51,040 nt of DNA from an uncultured Eubacterium sp. (GTDB lineage: Bacteria > Bacillota > Clostridia > Lachnospirales > Lachnospiraceae), in contig CAMEJP010000007.1 of NCBI GenBank assembly GCA_945920185.1, forward strand, positions 1 through 51,040. Reading direction: 5' to 3'. Each line of letters starts with the position of its first letter. Position 1 is the stretch's first letter. This document shows, in pieces, positions 7,390 to 16,982 of this stretch. The position numbers and the translations under genes were made by a program. The notes beneath the pieces are model-generated. The model saw only the letters and a list, made by a program, of their open reading frames with translations, had not been told where the DNA came from and made no database searches.

Positions 7390-7402
7390 TTCTCTACTCC
7401 AA

Positions 7403-8701
7403 TTACACCTTTGTCAGCTTTTTCCCTGCTACGGTTATCCTTATTTTCTGCAGAATATAGATTATAAAACTTCCAAAAAAGGCATACTTAATCATCGGGG
7501 AAATCAGATTTCCTATATCCGCACGTGTTACATAGATAAATATTGGAATCATATATATATATGCAACCATAAAATAGGCATTTTTATTAGCGTTCACATA
7601 TAAAAGTCTCATTAAAATTCCCACAATGGCAAATACTATAATTATGCCTATAATGCCTCCGTTCATAAAGCCTTCTCCAACCAAAGTAAAGCCATATTGT
7701 GTGGCACTTCCCGGAAAAAATGTACCATTAAACCAGCGCTGATTTGAAAACTCCATATCAACAAAGCAACTGGCAAAATCATTCAGTAATGCAAAGCCTT
7801 TAAAATAGTCCTTTAAGCCGTTTTGTATAAGTATCTGAAGATTTCGGCTCGCAGAAATAAACTCACCATTCAAAAATTGATACAGCAGATTTTCCATTGA
7901 AAATTGTCCGAACTTGTTTCCTGTTAACAAATATAATTTGAATATGTGGGTCAGTGGAAAAATTACAACACCAATAGGAATCAACAGTAAAAAAAAGCTT
8001 TTACGAATCTTTCCAAATAATGACAAACAGACAAATCCTATCAAAATAATCTGAAACATATAGTTTCTTTCACCTGTTACAAGACTAAAAAGAATTACCG
8101 GTATCACCGTCTTTATTAGCCAGATAAACGATATCTTTAAATTGTTTTTCAATTTAATTATCATACAATACGCAAAGAGCATCAATATCATATAAACTGC
8201 TTTAAACGTAATATTAATAAACGCTCCGCCATTTTGCAGTATATCCGATTTACTTATAAAGCCTTTTGACAATATATATATAATGGCCGCAAGTGTTAAC
8301 AATAACAGACAATTCAACGCAATCTCAACAGCGCTTAAATTGACATTTACCTTATTATTGTCTTTACCATTCGGCGTTAACTGTATTTTTTTTGTAGGTA
8401 AAATTAACAGTATTACTGTAAGTGCAATAAGAGAATACCCGATATTCCATTTTGAATAACCGTACTTTGTCACATAACCCGTCATATAAAAAATAGTATA
8501 CGAACATGAATATAAAGCAAAAAACGGTGGATACCAACACATCGGATGGTATATATCAAAATCGGCTATTGCACAGGAGCCAATAGTAACAAGTAACATA
8601 GAAGCAATATGCAAAATATACTGTCTTTCCCCGCTTGCTATAAATATCAGCCACGCACAAAAAATAACTGCATATAAACTTATTTTCTTTTTGCTAACCA
8701 T
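7403..8701 (-). CDS. O-antigen/EPS polymerase-like membrane protein (Wzy-like)
   Basis: A polytopic membrane protein of 432 residues with about eleven hydrophobic segments and a long extracytoplasmic stretch near the middle to C-terminal part (residues 260-340, RFNG/SATQYGFT-type sequence). This is the usual architecture of O-antigen polymerases. Sequence identity is always low in this family, so the call rests on topology and on the position between glycosyltransferases and the flippase. I place the start at the ATG (complement of 8699-8701), preceded by AAGGAG. A TTG ten codons upstream is possible, but the strong ribosome binding site would then lie inside the gene. Confidence 0.75.
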   Translation of the reverse strand: MVSKKKISLYAVIFCAWLIFIASGERQYILHIASMLLVTIGSCAIADFDIYHPMCWYPPFFALYSCSYTIFYMTGYVTKYGYSKWNIGYSLIALTVILLILPTKKIQLTPNGKDNNKVNVNLSAVEIALNCLLLLTLAAIIYILSKGFISKSDILQNGGAFINITFKAVYMILMLFAYCMIIKLKNNLKISFIWLIKTVIPVILFSLVTGERNYMFQIILIGFVCLSLFGKIRKSFFLLLIPIGVVIFPLTHIFKLYLLTGNKFGQFSMENLLYQFLNGEFISASRNLQILIQNGLKDYFKGFALLNDFASCFVDMEFSNQRWFNGTFFPGSATQYGFTLVGEGFMNGGIIGIIIVFAIVGILMRLLYVNANKNAYFMVAYIYMIPIFIYVTRADIGNLISPMIKYAFFGSFIIYILQKIRITVAGKKLTKV

Positions 8702-8731
8702 TGGTCTTCTCCTTCCGCAACAACATACCAA

Positions 8732-9868
8732 CTAACGAAAATCACTACTGATTATATCAAACAACTCTTTCCTTCTTTTATTTAAAACTGACTCCAGATA
8801 TTGTTTGCTATGCTCAAAATTACTTTTGGCATAAGTTGATAAGTCACTCTCTAATATTCGTATAACTGCATCCACCACAGCATCAACTGATTTCGGTTTA
8901 AATATACATTCAGGTGCCATCAATTCGGGGATACCTGCCGTTTCTGCTCCCAAGCATGGGCAGGCATGACTCATGGCTTCAATCACAGCTCTTGGAAGCC
9001 CTTCCTGCAAACTAGGATGAATATATATATCAATTAAATCTAAGGTTTCATCTATCTGCTTTCTGTCTAACCTTCCAAGAAATATAACCCTGTCCTCTAC
9101 TCCAGACTCTTTAGCTACTTCCTGTAAATATTGTCGGTCTCCTCCTCCTGCCAGATAGTACTTCACATCTATTCCTTTTTCCAGCAGCTTTGGTATGGCT
9201 TTTATCACATATTGCTGCCCCTTTGTCTTTGTATCCACATCTGCCGTAGTCATAAGTGAAACAGATTTATCGGCTTTTTGCTGTATTTTTTCCAGCCTTT
9301 CCTTCAGAACGCTTTCCTCTACATCCTTTAAGATTACATTAGAAGCACTGATAGAATGATTTTTGCAAGGATATTTACCCTGCAAAAATTTATCGGTAAC
9401 ATATATTGCATAATCCGCATTCTTCGTTACCGATTTCATTTTCTGAGTCATATATGGTGCCATTATCTTTCCGACCAGTCCATGATACCAGTATGAAGAC
9501 CAGCCGTCACACATCAATTCAGCCAAATACTTCTTTTTACATTTCTTGGCATAGTCAGATGCTTTGTAAGCAATAATTGAAGGAAGCCTTCCGATGACTA
9601 TATCGCATTCCTCAATTTTTTTAATCATATCCTTTTTATAATAACCAAACAGCGTAAACAAAAGATGATTAATCGGAATCAATTCTTCTATAAATTCTGC
9701 TTTTTTATAATCAAAAGGCACACTGTCAAGATATGAAACTCGTGAGCATAAAACTATTTTTCCTAAGTCCTCTGCATATCTGCTAAAAATTGTATACGCC
9801 TGCGGTGCCAAATAATATTCATTTTTATAAATGCCACAATGAAATTCCGTAGCTAAAAAGACTTTCAT
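8732..9868 (-). CDS. Glycosyltransferase family 4 protein
   Basis: A 378-residue GT-B fold retaining glycosyltransferase. The C-terminal nucleotide-sugar half contains the GT4 hallmark EGLPRAVIEAMSHACPCLG (about residues 290-310), with the conserved Glu pair, and YLAGGGDRQYLQEVAKES ahead of it. The N-terminal acceptor half (MKVFLATEFHCG...) is less conserved. It would add one sugar to the lipid-linked repeat unit on the cytoplasmic side. The gene is separated by 30 bp from the polymerase gene downstream. Confidence 0.9.
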   Translation of the reverse strand: MKVFLATEFHCGIYKNEYYLAPQAYTIFSRYAEDLGKIVLCSRVSYLDSVPFDYKKAEFIEELIPINHLLFTLFGYYKKDMIKKIEECDIVIGRLPSIIAYKASDYAKKCKKKYLAELMCDGWSSYWYHGLVGKIMAPYMTQKMKSVTKNADYAIYVTDKFLQGKYPCKNHSISASNVILKDVEESVLKERLEKIQQKADKSVSLMTTADVDTKTKGQQYVIKAIPKLLEKGIDVKYYLAGGGDRQYLQEVAKESGVEDRVIFLGRLDRKQIDETLDLIDIYIHPSLQEGLPRAVIEAMSHACPCLGAETAGIPELMAPECIFKPKSVDAVVDAVIRILESDLSTYAKSNFEHSKQYLESVLNKRRKELFDIISSDFR

Positions 9869-9886
9869 ATGTACACCTCATAAATT

Positions 9887-10804
9887 CTATAATTTTCTCT
9901 CAGGAAGTACAAATTCCTTACCCATAGTGAAATCAAATGAATCCGGATTAAACTCTGTATATCCGCTTGCATTGTAAAATGTCAATTCTCCAAAAATAAT
10001 TTGACCGTTTATATTATAAAAATCTACTCTTACATGTGGAAAATCCTGTGCCAGTTTCTCTGCGTATTCTAACATTAACTCATAATTTTCAGGTTTCTCA
10101 GGCTGTTCAAGCAGTGGTTTAAAATCCTTTCTGTATGCAGGAAGTAATTTAAAATCTCTATCACAAAATCCAAGAACACCCTCTTCAGGATGCTGAGAAT
10201 AATTTTTCATAAAATACGAACAAAACACTTTACCGTTAAAGCAGAAAAACTTGTAGTCAGGCAAGTCACTTGTACTGTCAGGAAGAAGCATCTTTTCCGC
10301 AATTATCCTATGCTTTATTCCGTCATAACCCCATTCGCGTCCATAGCTTTTCCTATTAACAGGAGTGTCAAGCCATTTTTCAAGCGTACCTTTTATGCTT
10401 TCAAAATCAAATGTTGCTTTATCATGTACAAAAATTATTGAAGTTCCTCCGCTTCCCATAGTATCCTTTAAAACAAACTTATCCGGAAGTTCATCTAAGT
10501 TTATTTCTTCGATGGAATCATACACTCCATAACATTCATTCAAAATATTATCCAAACCTTTTTCTGTTACATATTGGCGCACATCATATTTATCGGAACA
10601 CTTTTTCATCAATGGATCATGATAATACAGCTTGTACCATTGTACTTTTTCCGTATATCTTTCCGGCATCTTTAAATTAAGTTTACGTCCAAAAGTTAAA
10701 TAATATTGAACCTTTAACATAACTTTATCCGGCACAAAATTCAGAATATTCAATAACTTCTGTCTAACCTCTCTGCTATTAAATATTTTTCTGTAATCTA
10801 TCAT
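9887..10804 (-). CDS. TupA-like ATP-grasp protein
   Basis: A 305-residue protein of the type called TupA-like ATPgrasp, frequent in Gram-positive capsule clusters. Features seen are the early PERYTEKVQWYKLYY segment, KFVLKDTMGSGGTSIIF as the ATP-binding lysine/glycine-rich loop, LPDYKFFCFNGKVF, and HVRVDFYNINGQIIFGELTFYNASG with metal-binding acidic residues. Members are thought to form an amide or peptide-type bond on cell-envelope polymers (teichuronopeptide-like) or to act as glycosyl-modifying ligases; the substrate here is unknown. The ATG at 10804 has GGAG seven bases before it. An in-frame ATG eight codons earlier lies upstream of that site and is unlikely to be used. Confidence 0.85.
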   Translation of the reverse strand: MIDYRKIFNSREVRQKLLNILNFVPDKVMLKVQYYLTFGRKLNLKMPERYTEKVQWYKLYYHDPLMKKCSDKYDVRQYVTEKGLDNILNECYGVYDSIEEINLDELPDKFVLKDTMGSGGTSIIFVHDKATFDFESIKGTLEKWLDTPVNRKSYGREWGYDGIKHRIIAEKMLLPDSTSDLPDYKFFCFNGKVFCSYFMKNYSQHPEEGVLGFCDRDFKLLPAYRKDFKPLLEQPEKPENYELMLEYAEKLAQDFPHVRVDFYNINGQIIFGELTFYNASGYTEFNPDSFDFTMGKEFVLPERKL

Positions 10805-10851
10805 GATTCTTCTCCTACCATTTATCATCAGGCAAACAAATCCATATATGT

Positions 10852-11943
10852 TTATTTACCCAAAATCCTTTCTATCTCTTCCAGATAAATATTTGTGACA
10901 ATATCTCTGCTAAACTCAGCTTCCATCTTTCTTCTGGCGGCTCTGCCCATCTCCTCTTTATCAAAAAGAGGGAGGCTAATGAATTTCTCTACGGCTTCCA
11001 CCAAAGAATCCACATCTTTGACTTTAAACAGATATCCTGTCTTTCCATCCTCTATTCCCTCTCTTACCCCGGGAATATCAGAACCTATGCAGGGTCTTCC
11101 CATAGCACTGTGTTCAAGCACTACATTCGTCATTCCTTCATAGTAGCTTGGATGAATGACGGCGTGGGCTGCCTCAATATACGGCTTCATATCCATTTGA
11201 ACTCCGCCATACTCTATTATTCCTTTTTCTTCAAGCACAGCGACTTTCTGACGGTAAGCGTCATCATCATAATCGCCGTACAGAACAAATCTTACGTTAG
11301 GATACTTACTCTTAACTCTCTTTGCACACTCTAAAAGTTCATCAATACCTTTAATCTTCACAATTCTGGCAACATAGTTAAAGGTGATGATTTCGTCGCT
11401 CTTTGGATATTCACAAAAGGAAAACTGGTTAAGATTTACTCCTGAACCCGGCAAATCCCTGAAATGTACTTTATTTTTCAAAAGCCCATTCACAATATCC
11501 CTTTCGCCTTTATTCTGATACATCATACATGAAGCTTTTGACCATCCGATTTTATATAACAGCTTCATAAACTTATCGAAAATGCCTGCGGTTTCCATTA
11601 AGCCTGCATTGTTGACAATATACGGGATTTTCATTCTTCCGCAGACATATCCGCCATAGATTGACGGCTTTGACGTATATGTCAGAACCACGTCAGGACG
11701 CTCACTCTTTAATATTTTCTTATATGTTCTGATTAATTTCAAATCATTGAAAATATTTTTGCCTCTCCTGTCCATAGGGATATCTATAAACCGGCAGCCT
11801 CTTTTTGTAAAGTATTCCATCTTTTTTCCATAAGGACATACAAGAACCACATCATGTCCCATATCATGAAGTTTCAAAATCAGTTCGCTTCTGAAATTGT
11901 AAAAGTTGTTATCTTTGGGAGATATAAGCATTATCTTGCTCAT
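10852..11943 (-). CDS. Glycosyltransferase family 4 protein
   Basis: A 363-residue GT-B glycosyltransferase. The N-terminal half starts MSKIMLISPKDNNFYNFRSEL and has a Glyco_trans_4_2-like look (DVVLTYTSKPSIYGG). The C-terminal half has FNYVARIVKIKGIDELLECA and the donor-binding HPSYYEGMTNVVLEHSAMG with the EX7E-type glutamates, then GSDIPGVREGI. It resembles the GT4 enzymes that follow the initiating sugar transferase and add N-acetylated hexosamine-type sugars (PglA/WbnK-like), but the donor cannot be fixed from sequence. Confidence 0.9.
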   Translation of the reverse strand: MSKIMLISPKDNNFYNFRSELILKLHDMGHDVVLVCPYGKKMEYFTKRGCRFIDIPMDRRGKNIFNDLKLIRTYKKILKSERPDVVLTYTSKPSIYGGYVCGRMKIPYIVNNAGLMETAGIFDKFMKLLYKIGWSKASCMMYQNKGERDIVNGLLKNKVHFRDLPGSGVNLNQFSFCEYPKSDEIITFNYVARIVKIKGIDELLECAKRVKSKYPNVRFVLYGDYDDDAYRQKVAVLEEKGIIEYGGVQMDMKPYIEAAHAVIHPSYYEGMTNVVLEHSAMGRPCIGSDIPGVREGIEDGKTGYLFKVKDVDSLVEAVEKFISLPLFDKEEMGRAARRKMEAEFSRDIVTNIYLEEIERILGK

Positions 11944-11955
11944 AATAAAACCATC

Positions 11956-13083
11956 CTAGCCAAGTTTTTTCCAATTCCTAACCGCCTCTCTGAACGGTTC
12001 CGGATCATCAGCACTGTAATAGAAAGCACAGTTTGCTTCCTTAAAGTCGATAAGCCAGTCTGCTGCTTCAATCGTTCCTGCATCGACACGTTTTGCATAG
12101 TCAACAGGCTCAACCATCGCGGTGAAGCCGTCAGGAATAGCCTTATAATTACAATCGTCTATTGTTTTGCTCAACATAGATTCTGCCCAGAGAACAGGCA
12201 AAGGCATACCTGCCTTTGTAGAGGCATAGCTCCATGTTGAATTTCGGAAGTTGATTTCGCTGAAATAATAGTTATCGTCCTTGTCAATCAAAAATTCGAT
12301 AGAATAAATACCTTCAAAGCCGATATCTGCCATCAGGCTCTCCAAAGACTTTTTCATCTCTTTATCCTTAACTTCCAAAACCGTCATATAAGGACTGTAA
12401 TAGCCCGGAATAAGATAGTTGTAGACAGACGCTATGGCATGAAACATAACCTTGCCGTTGTCAGCACAGTAGCCGTCCAGACAGTACTCGTTCTTCTTTT
12501 CAATATATTTCTGTATAAGAACCTGCGGAGCTTCTATTTTTCCATACGCTTCCCTAAGTTCATCAGCCGAATGACAGATATGCACATCTGATTTCCAGCC
12601 GCCGACATTAGGTGAAATGGACTTTGTAATAATCGGATATTCCAAATCACCCGGAACCTCTCCATGATTGACAACCCGTGTTTCAAGAACCTTAAGCCCA
12701 TGCCTCTTTGCCGCCTCAAGAATATTATTCTTATCCATATACTCCTCAATACGACCTTTTTTTCCTGCATTAAAGAATATGAATTTGCCTGTCAGCTCGT
12801 CATAATGTTCGTCAAGATAGCCTGTTGTCCTGTCGTCACAGGTAATAAGAAACGGAAGATTTTCCTTTTCATTTCCGTACTTTTCAAGAAGCAACTTATA
12901 TCCTTCCTCAACTGACTCCACCTTATGACATTCTGACACATATTTACTTTTAGCGCCTAAGTCCATTCTGTGCTTAACAGCAATAAAAACGGGAGAAATT
13001 CCATTTTCCCCCAGACTTCTGATAACACCAAGCGGATTGTAGTGATCTAACGCAAACACAATAAATTTATGATTATTTATCAC
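11956..13083 (-). CDS. ATP-grasp protein, carbamoyl-phosphate-synthase-large-chain-like
   Basis: A 375-residue ATP-grasp ligase. The pre-ATP domain starts NHKFIVFALDHYNPLGVIRSL. The central part has the ATP-grasp pattern PIITKSISPNVGGWK and EAPQVLIQKYIEKKNEYCLDG, and the acidic metal site is YSIEFLIDKDDNYYFSEINFRNS. Such genes in surface-polysaccharide loci are expected to ligate an amino acid or other carboxylate to an amino sugar; the real substrate is unknown. Together with the PIG-L deacetylase two genes upstream, it suggests exposure of an amine followed by amidation. Confidence 0.82.
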   Translation of the reverse strand: MINNHKFIVFALDHYNPLGVIRSLGENGISPVFIAVKHRMDLGAKSKYVSECHKVESVEEGYKLLLEKYGNEKENLPFLITCDDRTTGYLDEHYDELTGKFIFFNAGKKGRIEEYMDKNNILEAAKRHGLKVLETRVVNHGEVPGDLEYPIITKSISPNVGGWKSDVHICHSADELREAYGKIEAPQVLIQKYIEKKNEYCLDGYCADNGKVMFHAIASVYNYLIPGYYSPYMTVLEVKDKEMKKSLESLMADIGFEGIYSIEFLIDKDDNYYFSEINFRNSTWSYASTKAGMPLPVLWAESMLSKTIDDCNYKAIPDGFTAMVEPVDYAKRVDAGTIEAADWLIDFKEANCAFYYSADDPEPFREAVRNWKKLG

Positions 13084-13094
13084 AGCCGTTCTCC

Positions 13095-13682
13095 TTATTT
13101 TTCTTCTCTATATACATTTTTTCCGCTGACAACAGTCTTTATGATTTGGAAAAAATATTTGACATCATTTGCAAATGAAAGGTTATCTATGTACTCTAAG
13201 TCCATATCAAACTGTAATTCCCGTGAAGCAGAAGCTCTGTAATCAATATCTACCGTACAAAAGAGTCCCGGCAGAATATCATGACGTCTGCAATATGCTT
13301 CGTTGCCCTCAAATTCTTCAAATTCAACAGGCAGTATCGGTCTTGGTCCGATAATCGCCATATCGCCCTTTAGTATATTGAACATCTGCGGAAGCTCATC
13401 AAGGCTTGTTCTTCGCAGCACGGCTCCTACCTTTGTAATACGCGCGTCATTTGAACTGTTGGCAATTCCGCCTATCTCGTAAGCGTGGTCTACCATTGTT
13501 CTGAATTTGTAGATTGTGAATATTTTTCTGTCCTTGCCCAAACGTTTCTGCTTAAAAATTACTGGACCTTTACTGTCCAAGCGTATCATAAGCCCGATAA
13601 TAAGCATCGGAATTGCCAGGACAATTATTCCGATAAGCGCTATCGTAAAGTCGATTACCCGTTTTCCGAATTTCCTGTACAT
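13095..13682 (-). CDS. Initiating sugar-phosphate transferase (bacterial sugar transferase family)
   Basis: A 195-residue monotopic phosphoglycosyl transferase. One N-terminal hydrophobic segment (residues 10-33) is followed by the family block FKQKRLGKDRKIFTIYKFRTM, the catalytic Asp-Glu pair in LDELPQMFNILKGDM and IGPRP. It is predicted to transfer a sugar 1-phosphate from a UDP-sugar onto undecaprenyl phosphate and so start each repeat unit at the inner face of the membrane. The short form lacks the four extra helices of WbaP and matches PglC-like enzymes, which fits the PglF-like dehydratase in the same operon (donor possibly a UDP-2-acetamido-2,6-dideoxyhexose). Confidence 0.92.
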   Translation of the reverse strand: MYRKFGKRVIDFTIALIGIIVLAIPMLIIGLMIRLDSKGPVIFKQKRLGKDRKIFTIYKFRTMVDHAYEIGGIANSSNDARITKVGAVLRRTSLDELPQMFNILKGDMAIIGPRPILPVEFEEFEGNEAYCRRHDILPGLFCTVDIDYRASASRELQFDMDLEYIDNLSFANDVKYFFQIIKTVVSGKNVYREEK

Positions 13683-13704
13683 CTTATATTTCCTTATATT
13701 GTTC

Positions 13705-14376
13705 TTATATTCTTCTTAACACACATTCAAATGCTTCTGCGTACATACAGCCTGCCTGTGAGCCTCTGTACGCTGCAAGACCTTCAATACTTTCGTTGCT
13801 TCTTGGATGCGGATACGGACGCATAACGCCCTTGTATGCCGACAATGCCTCTATTTTAACCTGAAGTCCCTCTCTGCCAATCTCCACATAGCAGTTAGGA
13901 ACAAAACGGCTTGCAGAGGCGTCAAGCGACCACTCCGTAGAAGACGGAACTTCCATATACCACATTTCCTTTAATGCAGGTATGCCGTCTTTTCGCTGGA
14001 ACAGTCTTGCCGCAGCCTGCACAGCCCCCGATGTCATCATATGATCTATGTTGGTGTCTGAAGGATGATGAGTAATAATTGCATCTGCCTGAAAATCTTC
14101 AATACATTTTTCCACAAACTGCACCAGTTCAAGATGCGGAACGGTATTCATCTTAATGTTCGGGAAATCGGCAGCATATACCTTGTTCACTCCCATAATT
14201 CTCATGGCATTTGACTGGTCATCCTGCAGAGTGTCCGAAATATTTGCTCTTGCCGCAGCATGATTTGCCATGGTGGCTACTGCCACCTTATGACCCTGAT
14301 TTACCAATTTATGTATGGTTGCGCCTGCACCTAAAACCTCGTCATCCGGATGCGCAACAACTATCAGATAATTCAT
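13705..14376 (-). CDS. PIG-L/LmbE-family deacetylase
   Basis: A 223-residue zinc-dependent N-deacetylase. The metal motif AHPDDEV is near residue 8 and the second motif HHPSDTNIDH near residue 110. Family members remove N-acetyl groups from GlcNAc-containing compounds such as GlcNAc-PI, mycothiol or bacillithiol precursors. In this operon the substrate is presumably an N-acetylated sugar nucleotide or lipid-linked sugar. The ATG at 14376 is chosen because GGAGGT stands five bases before it; the ATG four codons upstream would place that site inside the gene. Confidence 0.88.
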   Translation of the reverse strand: MNYLIVVAHPDDEVLGAGATIHKLVNQGHKVAVATMANHAAARANISDTLQDDQSNAMRIMGVNKVYAADFPNIKMNTVPHLELVQFVEKCIEDFQADAIITHHPSDTNIDHMMTSGAVQAAARLFQRKDGIPALKEMWYMEVPSSTEWSLDASASRFVPNCYVEIGREGLQVKIEALSAYKGVMRPYPHPRSNESIEGLAAYRGSQAGCMYAEAFECVLRRI

Positions 14377-14414
14377 GGTTACCTCCATTACTAAAACTCG
14401 TATTTACCGCGTAC

Positions 14415-16403
14415 CTACGCAGGATGGTACGTACTCACTATCTCCTGCACGCAGTCTCTTATCTTGCCGTCCTTGTTCTTGTATGCCATTTCCATAAGTG
14501 TGGCAAGCTGCTTTAAGAACACATCCGTATCAAACGGAATAGGGCAGCCGATGTGAATAAGCTCGTTTTCGGTCTTCTTAAGACCTTCCTCAGCCATCAG
14601 CTTTTCTTCATAGAGCTTTTCACCCGGACGCAGTCCCACATACTCTATCTTTATGTCCACGTCAGGCTTGTAGCCGGAGAGCTTTATGAGATTTCTTGCA
14701 AGAGTGTCTATTTTTACAGGCTCGCCCATATCAAGCACGAATATCTCACCGCCGTGTGCGTATGTGCCTGCCTGAAGCACGAGGCTTACAGCCTCCGGAA
14801 TTGTCATAAAGTACCTGATGATGTCAGGATGCGTCACGGTGACAGGACCGCCTGCTGCAATCTGCTTTTTGAACAGAGGGATTACCGAGCCGTTGCTTCC
14901 GAGCACATTCCCGAAACGTACTGCAACAAACTCTGTCTTTGACTCGCTGATTCGCTTTGTTACTTTTTCGTCCACAAGTCCTTCGCCAAGCCAATGTGTA
15001 AAGAGCTGCGGAAGCTCGTCAGCCTTTCCTGCTTTTATCTTTGCGTCAAAAGCCTGAATGACCATCTCACACAGTCTTTTGGAAGCACCCATAATGTTTG
15101 TCGGATTTACCGCCTTATCGGTGCTTATAAGTACAAAACGCTTACAGCCGTTGGCTGCGGCGGCAAATGCCGTCTTATACGTTCCTATGGCATTGTTCTT
15201 TATCGCCTCGCACGGGCTGTCCTCCATAAGCGGTACATGCTTATGCGCTGCGGCATGGTATACTATGTCAGGTCTGTATATTTCAAATATCTGGAATATT
15301 TTTCTGCTGTCCCTGACAGAACCGATAATTACTTTCAAATCAAGGTTTGGATACTTCTTCTTTAACTCCTGTTGTATGTCATAGGCGTTATTTTCATATA
15401 CTTCAAAAACAATGAGCTGCTTTGGGTTATGTGCCGCAATCTGGCGGCAAAGCTCTGAGCCTATCGAACCTCCGCCGCCTGTGACAAGAATAACCTTGCC
15501 CTGAATGGCTGCAAAGATTTCATCCATATTTACTTTGATTGATTCTCTGCCAAGAAGGTCCTCGATGGCTACCTCCTTCATATTGCTGACCTTTACTTCG
15601 CCGGAGTAAAGCTGATACATACCCGGAAGGTCAAGAAGCTCGCAACCCACTTCCTTGCAGATGTTAAGAATCTCTCTTTTTTGTACGGCAGTCGAACTCG
15701 GAATAGCCACATATATTTTCTCTACCTGATATTTTGCTGCATTTGCAAGAATGTCGTCACGTCCGCCCACGATAGGAATACCATCTATGTAACGTCCCCA
15801 TTTGTTTGAATTGTCATCGATGATACAGCACACCTTTTCATTTGTCTGTTTCGATGCCTTTATGTCACGTATTATCATCTGTCCTGCCAGACCTGCACCA
15901 ATCAGCATGACGGGCTTTGCGTACTTTCCTGCTTCGTCCCTGCTTCCTCTTAGCAAAAGGACAAACCGATAGGCAAATCTTATTCCGAGCACGAAAATGA
16001 ACTGGAAAACAGCTCCAAACATATAGTAAGAAATTGGCATTCTCCTATAAAAAACGGTTATTGCCACTGTATGGAAAATTACCGTAACCGCTGTCGCCGC
16101 ACTCACCCTGCAAAGCTCATTGTAGCTTGCAAAGCGCCATATGCTGTTATAGAGTTTGAAATTCCAGAATATAATAATACACACTGACATGTATATGGGT
16201 ATAAATTTCAAAAATGCGTCGCCGTAAGCATCAGGTATCGCTTGATAACGGCAGTCGAATCTTACCCACAATGCCAAAAAATAAGACACAGCAACGGCTG
16301 CCATGTCGTACAATACTAAATATGCTGTTACTATCTGCCAATGCTTTAATCGGCGTTTCTTACATTTTTTTTCTTTTACATTATCTGATGCCTGCTCCTG
16401 CAT
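14415..16403 (-). CDS. Membrane nucleoside-diphosphate-sugar 4,6-dehydratase (FlaA1/PglF/CapD type)
   Basis: A 662-residue membrane-anchored SDR. Four to five hydrophobic helices (about residues 25-150) are followed by a Rossmann domain (MLIGAGLAGQMI, about 165). The catalytic SDR domain has the NAD site VTGGGGSIGSELCRQI (about 305). The active-site segment STDKAVNPTNIMGASKR has Met in place of Tyr, as expected for the long PglF/WbpM class. It converts UDP-GlcNAc to the 4-keto-6-deoxy sugar. No PglE-type aminotransferase is in the window, so the keto sugar may be reduced or processed by genes elsewhere. GGAG precedes the ATG. Confidence 0.92.
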   Translation of the reverse strand: MQEQASDNVKEKKCKKRRLKHWQIVTAYLVLYDMAAVAVSYFLALWVRFDCRYQAIPDAYGDAFLKFIPIYMSVCIIIFWNFKLYNSIWRFASYNELCRVSAATAVTVIFHTVAITVFYRRMPISYYMFGAVFQFIFVLGIRFAYRFVLLLRGSRDEAGKYAKPVMLIGAGLAGQMIIRDIKASKQTNEKVCCIIDDNSNKWGRYIDGIPIVGGRDDILANAAKYQVEKIYVAIPSSTAVQKREILNICKEVGCELLDLPGMYQLYSGEVKVSNMKEVAIEDLLGRESIKVNMDEIFAAIQGKVILVTGGGGSIGSELCRQIAAHNPKQLIVFEVYENNAYDIQQELKKKYPNLDLKVIIGSVRDSRKIFQIFEIYRPDIVYHAAAHKHVPLMEDSPCEAIKNNAIGTYKTAFAAAANGCKRFVLISTDKAVNPTNIMGASKRLCEMVIQAFDAKIKAGKADELPQLFTHWLGEGLVDEKVTKRISESKTEFVAVRFGNVLGSNGSVIPLFKKQIAAGGPVTVTHPDIIRYFMTIPEAVSLVLQAGTYAHGGEIFVLDMGEPVKIDTLARNLIKLSGYKPDVDIKIEYVGLRPGEKLYEEKLMAEEGLKKTENELIHIGCPIPFDTDVFLKQLATLMEMAYKNKDGKIRDCVQEIVSTYHPA

Positions 16404-16433
16404 CTTTCTTCACTCCTGGTACTTCTTTTTTCA

Positions 16434-16961
16434 TTATCCCTTGGGATTTCGTACTTCTACAATCTCCAGTCCGATTTCCACCCGCTGAATCCGCCCGAAC
16501 ATTTCAAGCTCCACCCATGCCTTTCTCTTGTGTCTGTCGATTTTTCGGATATATCCTTCCATCCCCATAAGAGGTCCCCCAGTTACAATTACTTGCTCGC
16601 CCTCTATAATTCCCGTAGACATCTCTACGATGGCTTCATCTTCTGTTTTTGTAATAAAACGCTGCAATAACCTCTCTTCCTTGGAGGTTATGGGTACAAT
16701 ATCATCACCGACTCCAAGGAGCTTTGTCATTCCTTTTATACCTTTCAATGCAATGAATAAAGCCTTTACGTCCTTTATCACCAAAAACACATAACCCGGA
16801 AATAGTATCCTGTTTCTTTTTATGCGCACGCCATTTACTTTTCTGCTTTCCTCATAGTAAGGCACAAAGCAGTCCTGCAAAATATCCGAGCTGATGTTTT
16901 GCTTACACTGGGCACATATATTTGCTTCTTTTCTGGTATTTACCTGAATAACATACCACAA
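16434..16961 (-). CDS. loaP: NusG-paralogue antiterminator, LoaP type
   Basis: A 175-residue NusG-like protein: an NGN domain (MWYVIQVNTRKEANICAQ..., then RKVNGVRIKRNRILFPGYVFL) and a C-terminal KOW domain (EGEQVIVTGGPLMGMEGYIRKIDRHKRKAWVEL). Specialised NusG paralogues of the LoaP group stand at the head of long polysaccharide or antibiotic operons in Firmicutes. They let RNA polymerase read through terminators after recognising an RNA element in the leader. Here it is the first gene of a 12-kb operon and has a structured leader at 16983-17073, fitting that role. The start is a TTG with AGAGG 11 bases before it. It is not the housekeeping nusG, which would sit with secE/rplK. Confidence 0.85.
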   Translation of the reverse strand: MWYVIQVNTRKEANICAQCKQNISSDILQDCFVPYYEESRKVNGVRIKRNRILFPGYVFLVIKDVKALFIALKGIKGMTKLLGVGDDIVPITSKEERLLQRFITKTEDEAIVEMSTGIIEGEQVIVTGGPLMGMEGYIRKIDRHKRKAWVELEMFGRIQRVEIGLEIVEVRNPKG

Positions 16962-16982
16962 GATTCAACATTCCTCTCTTTT

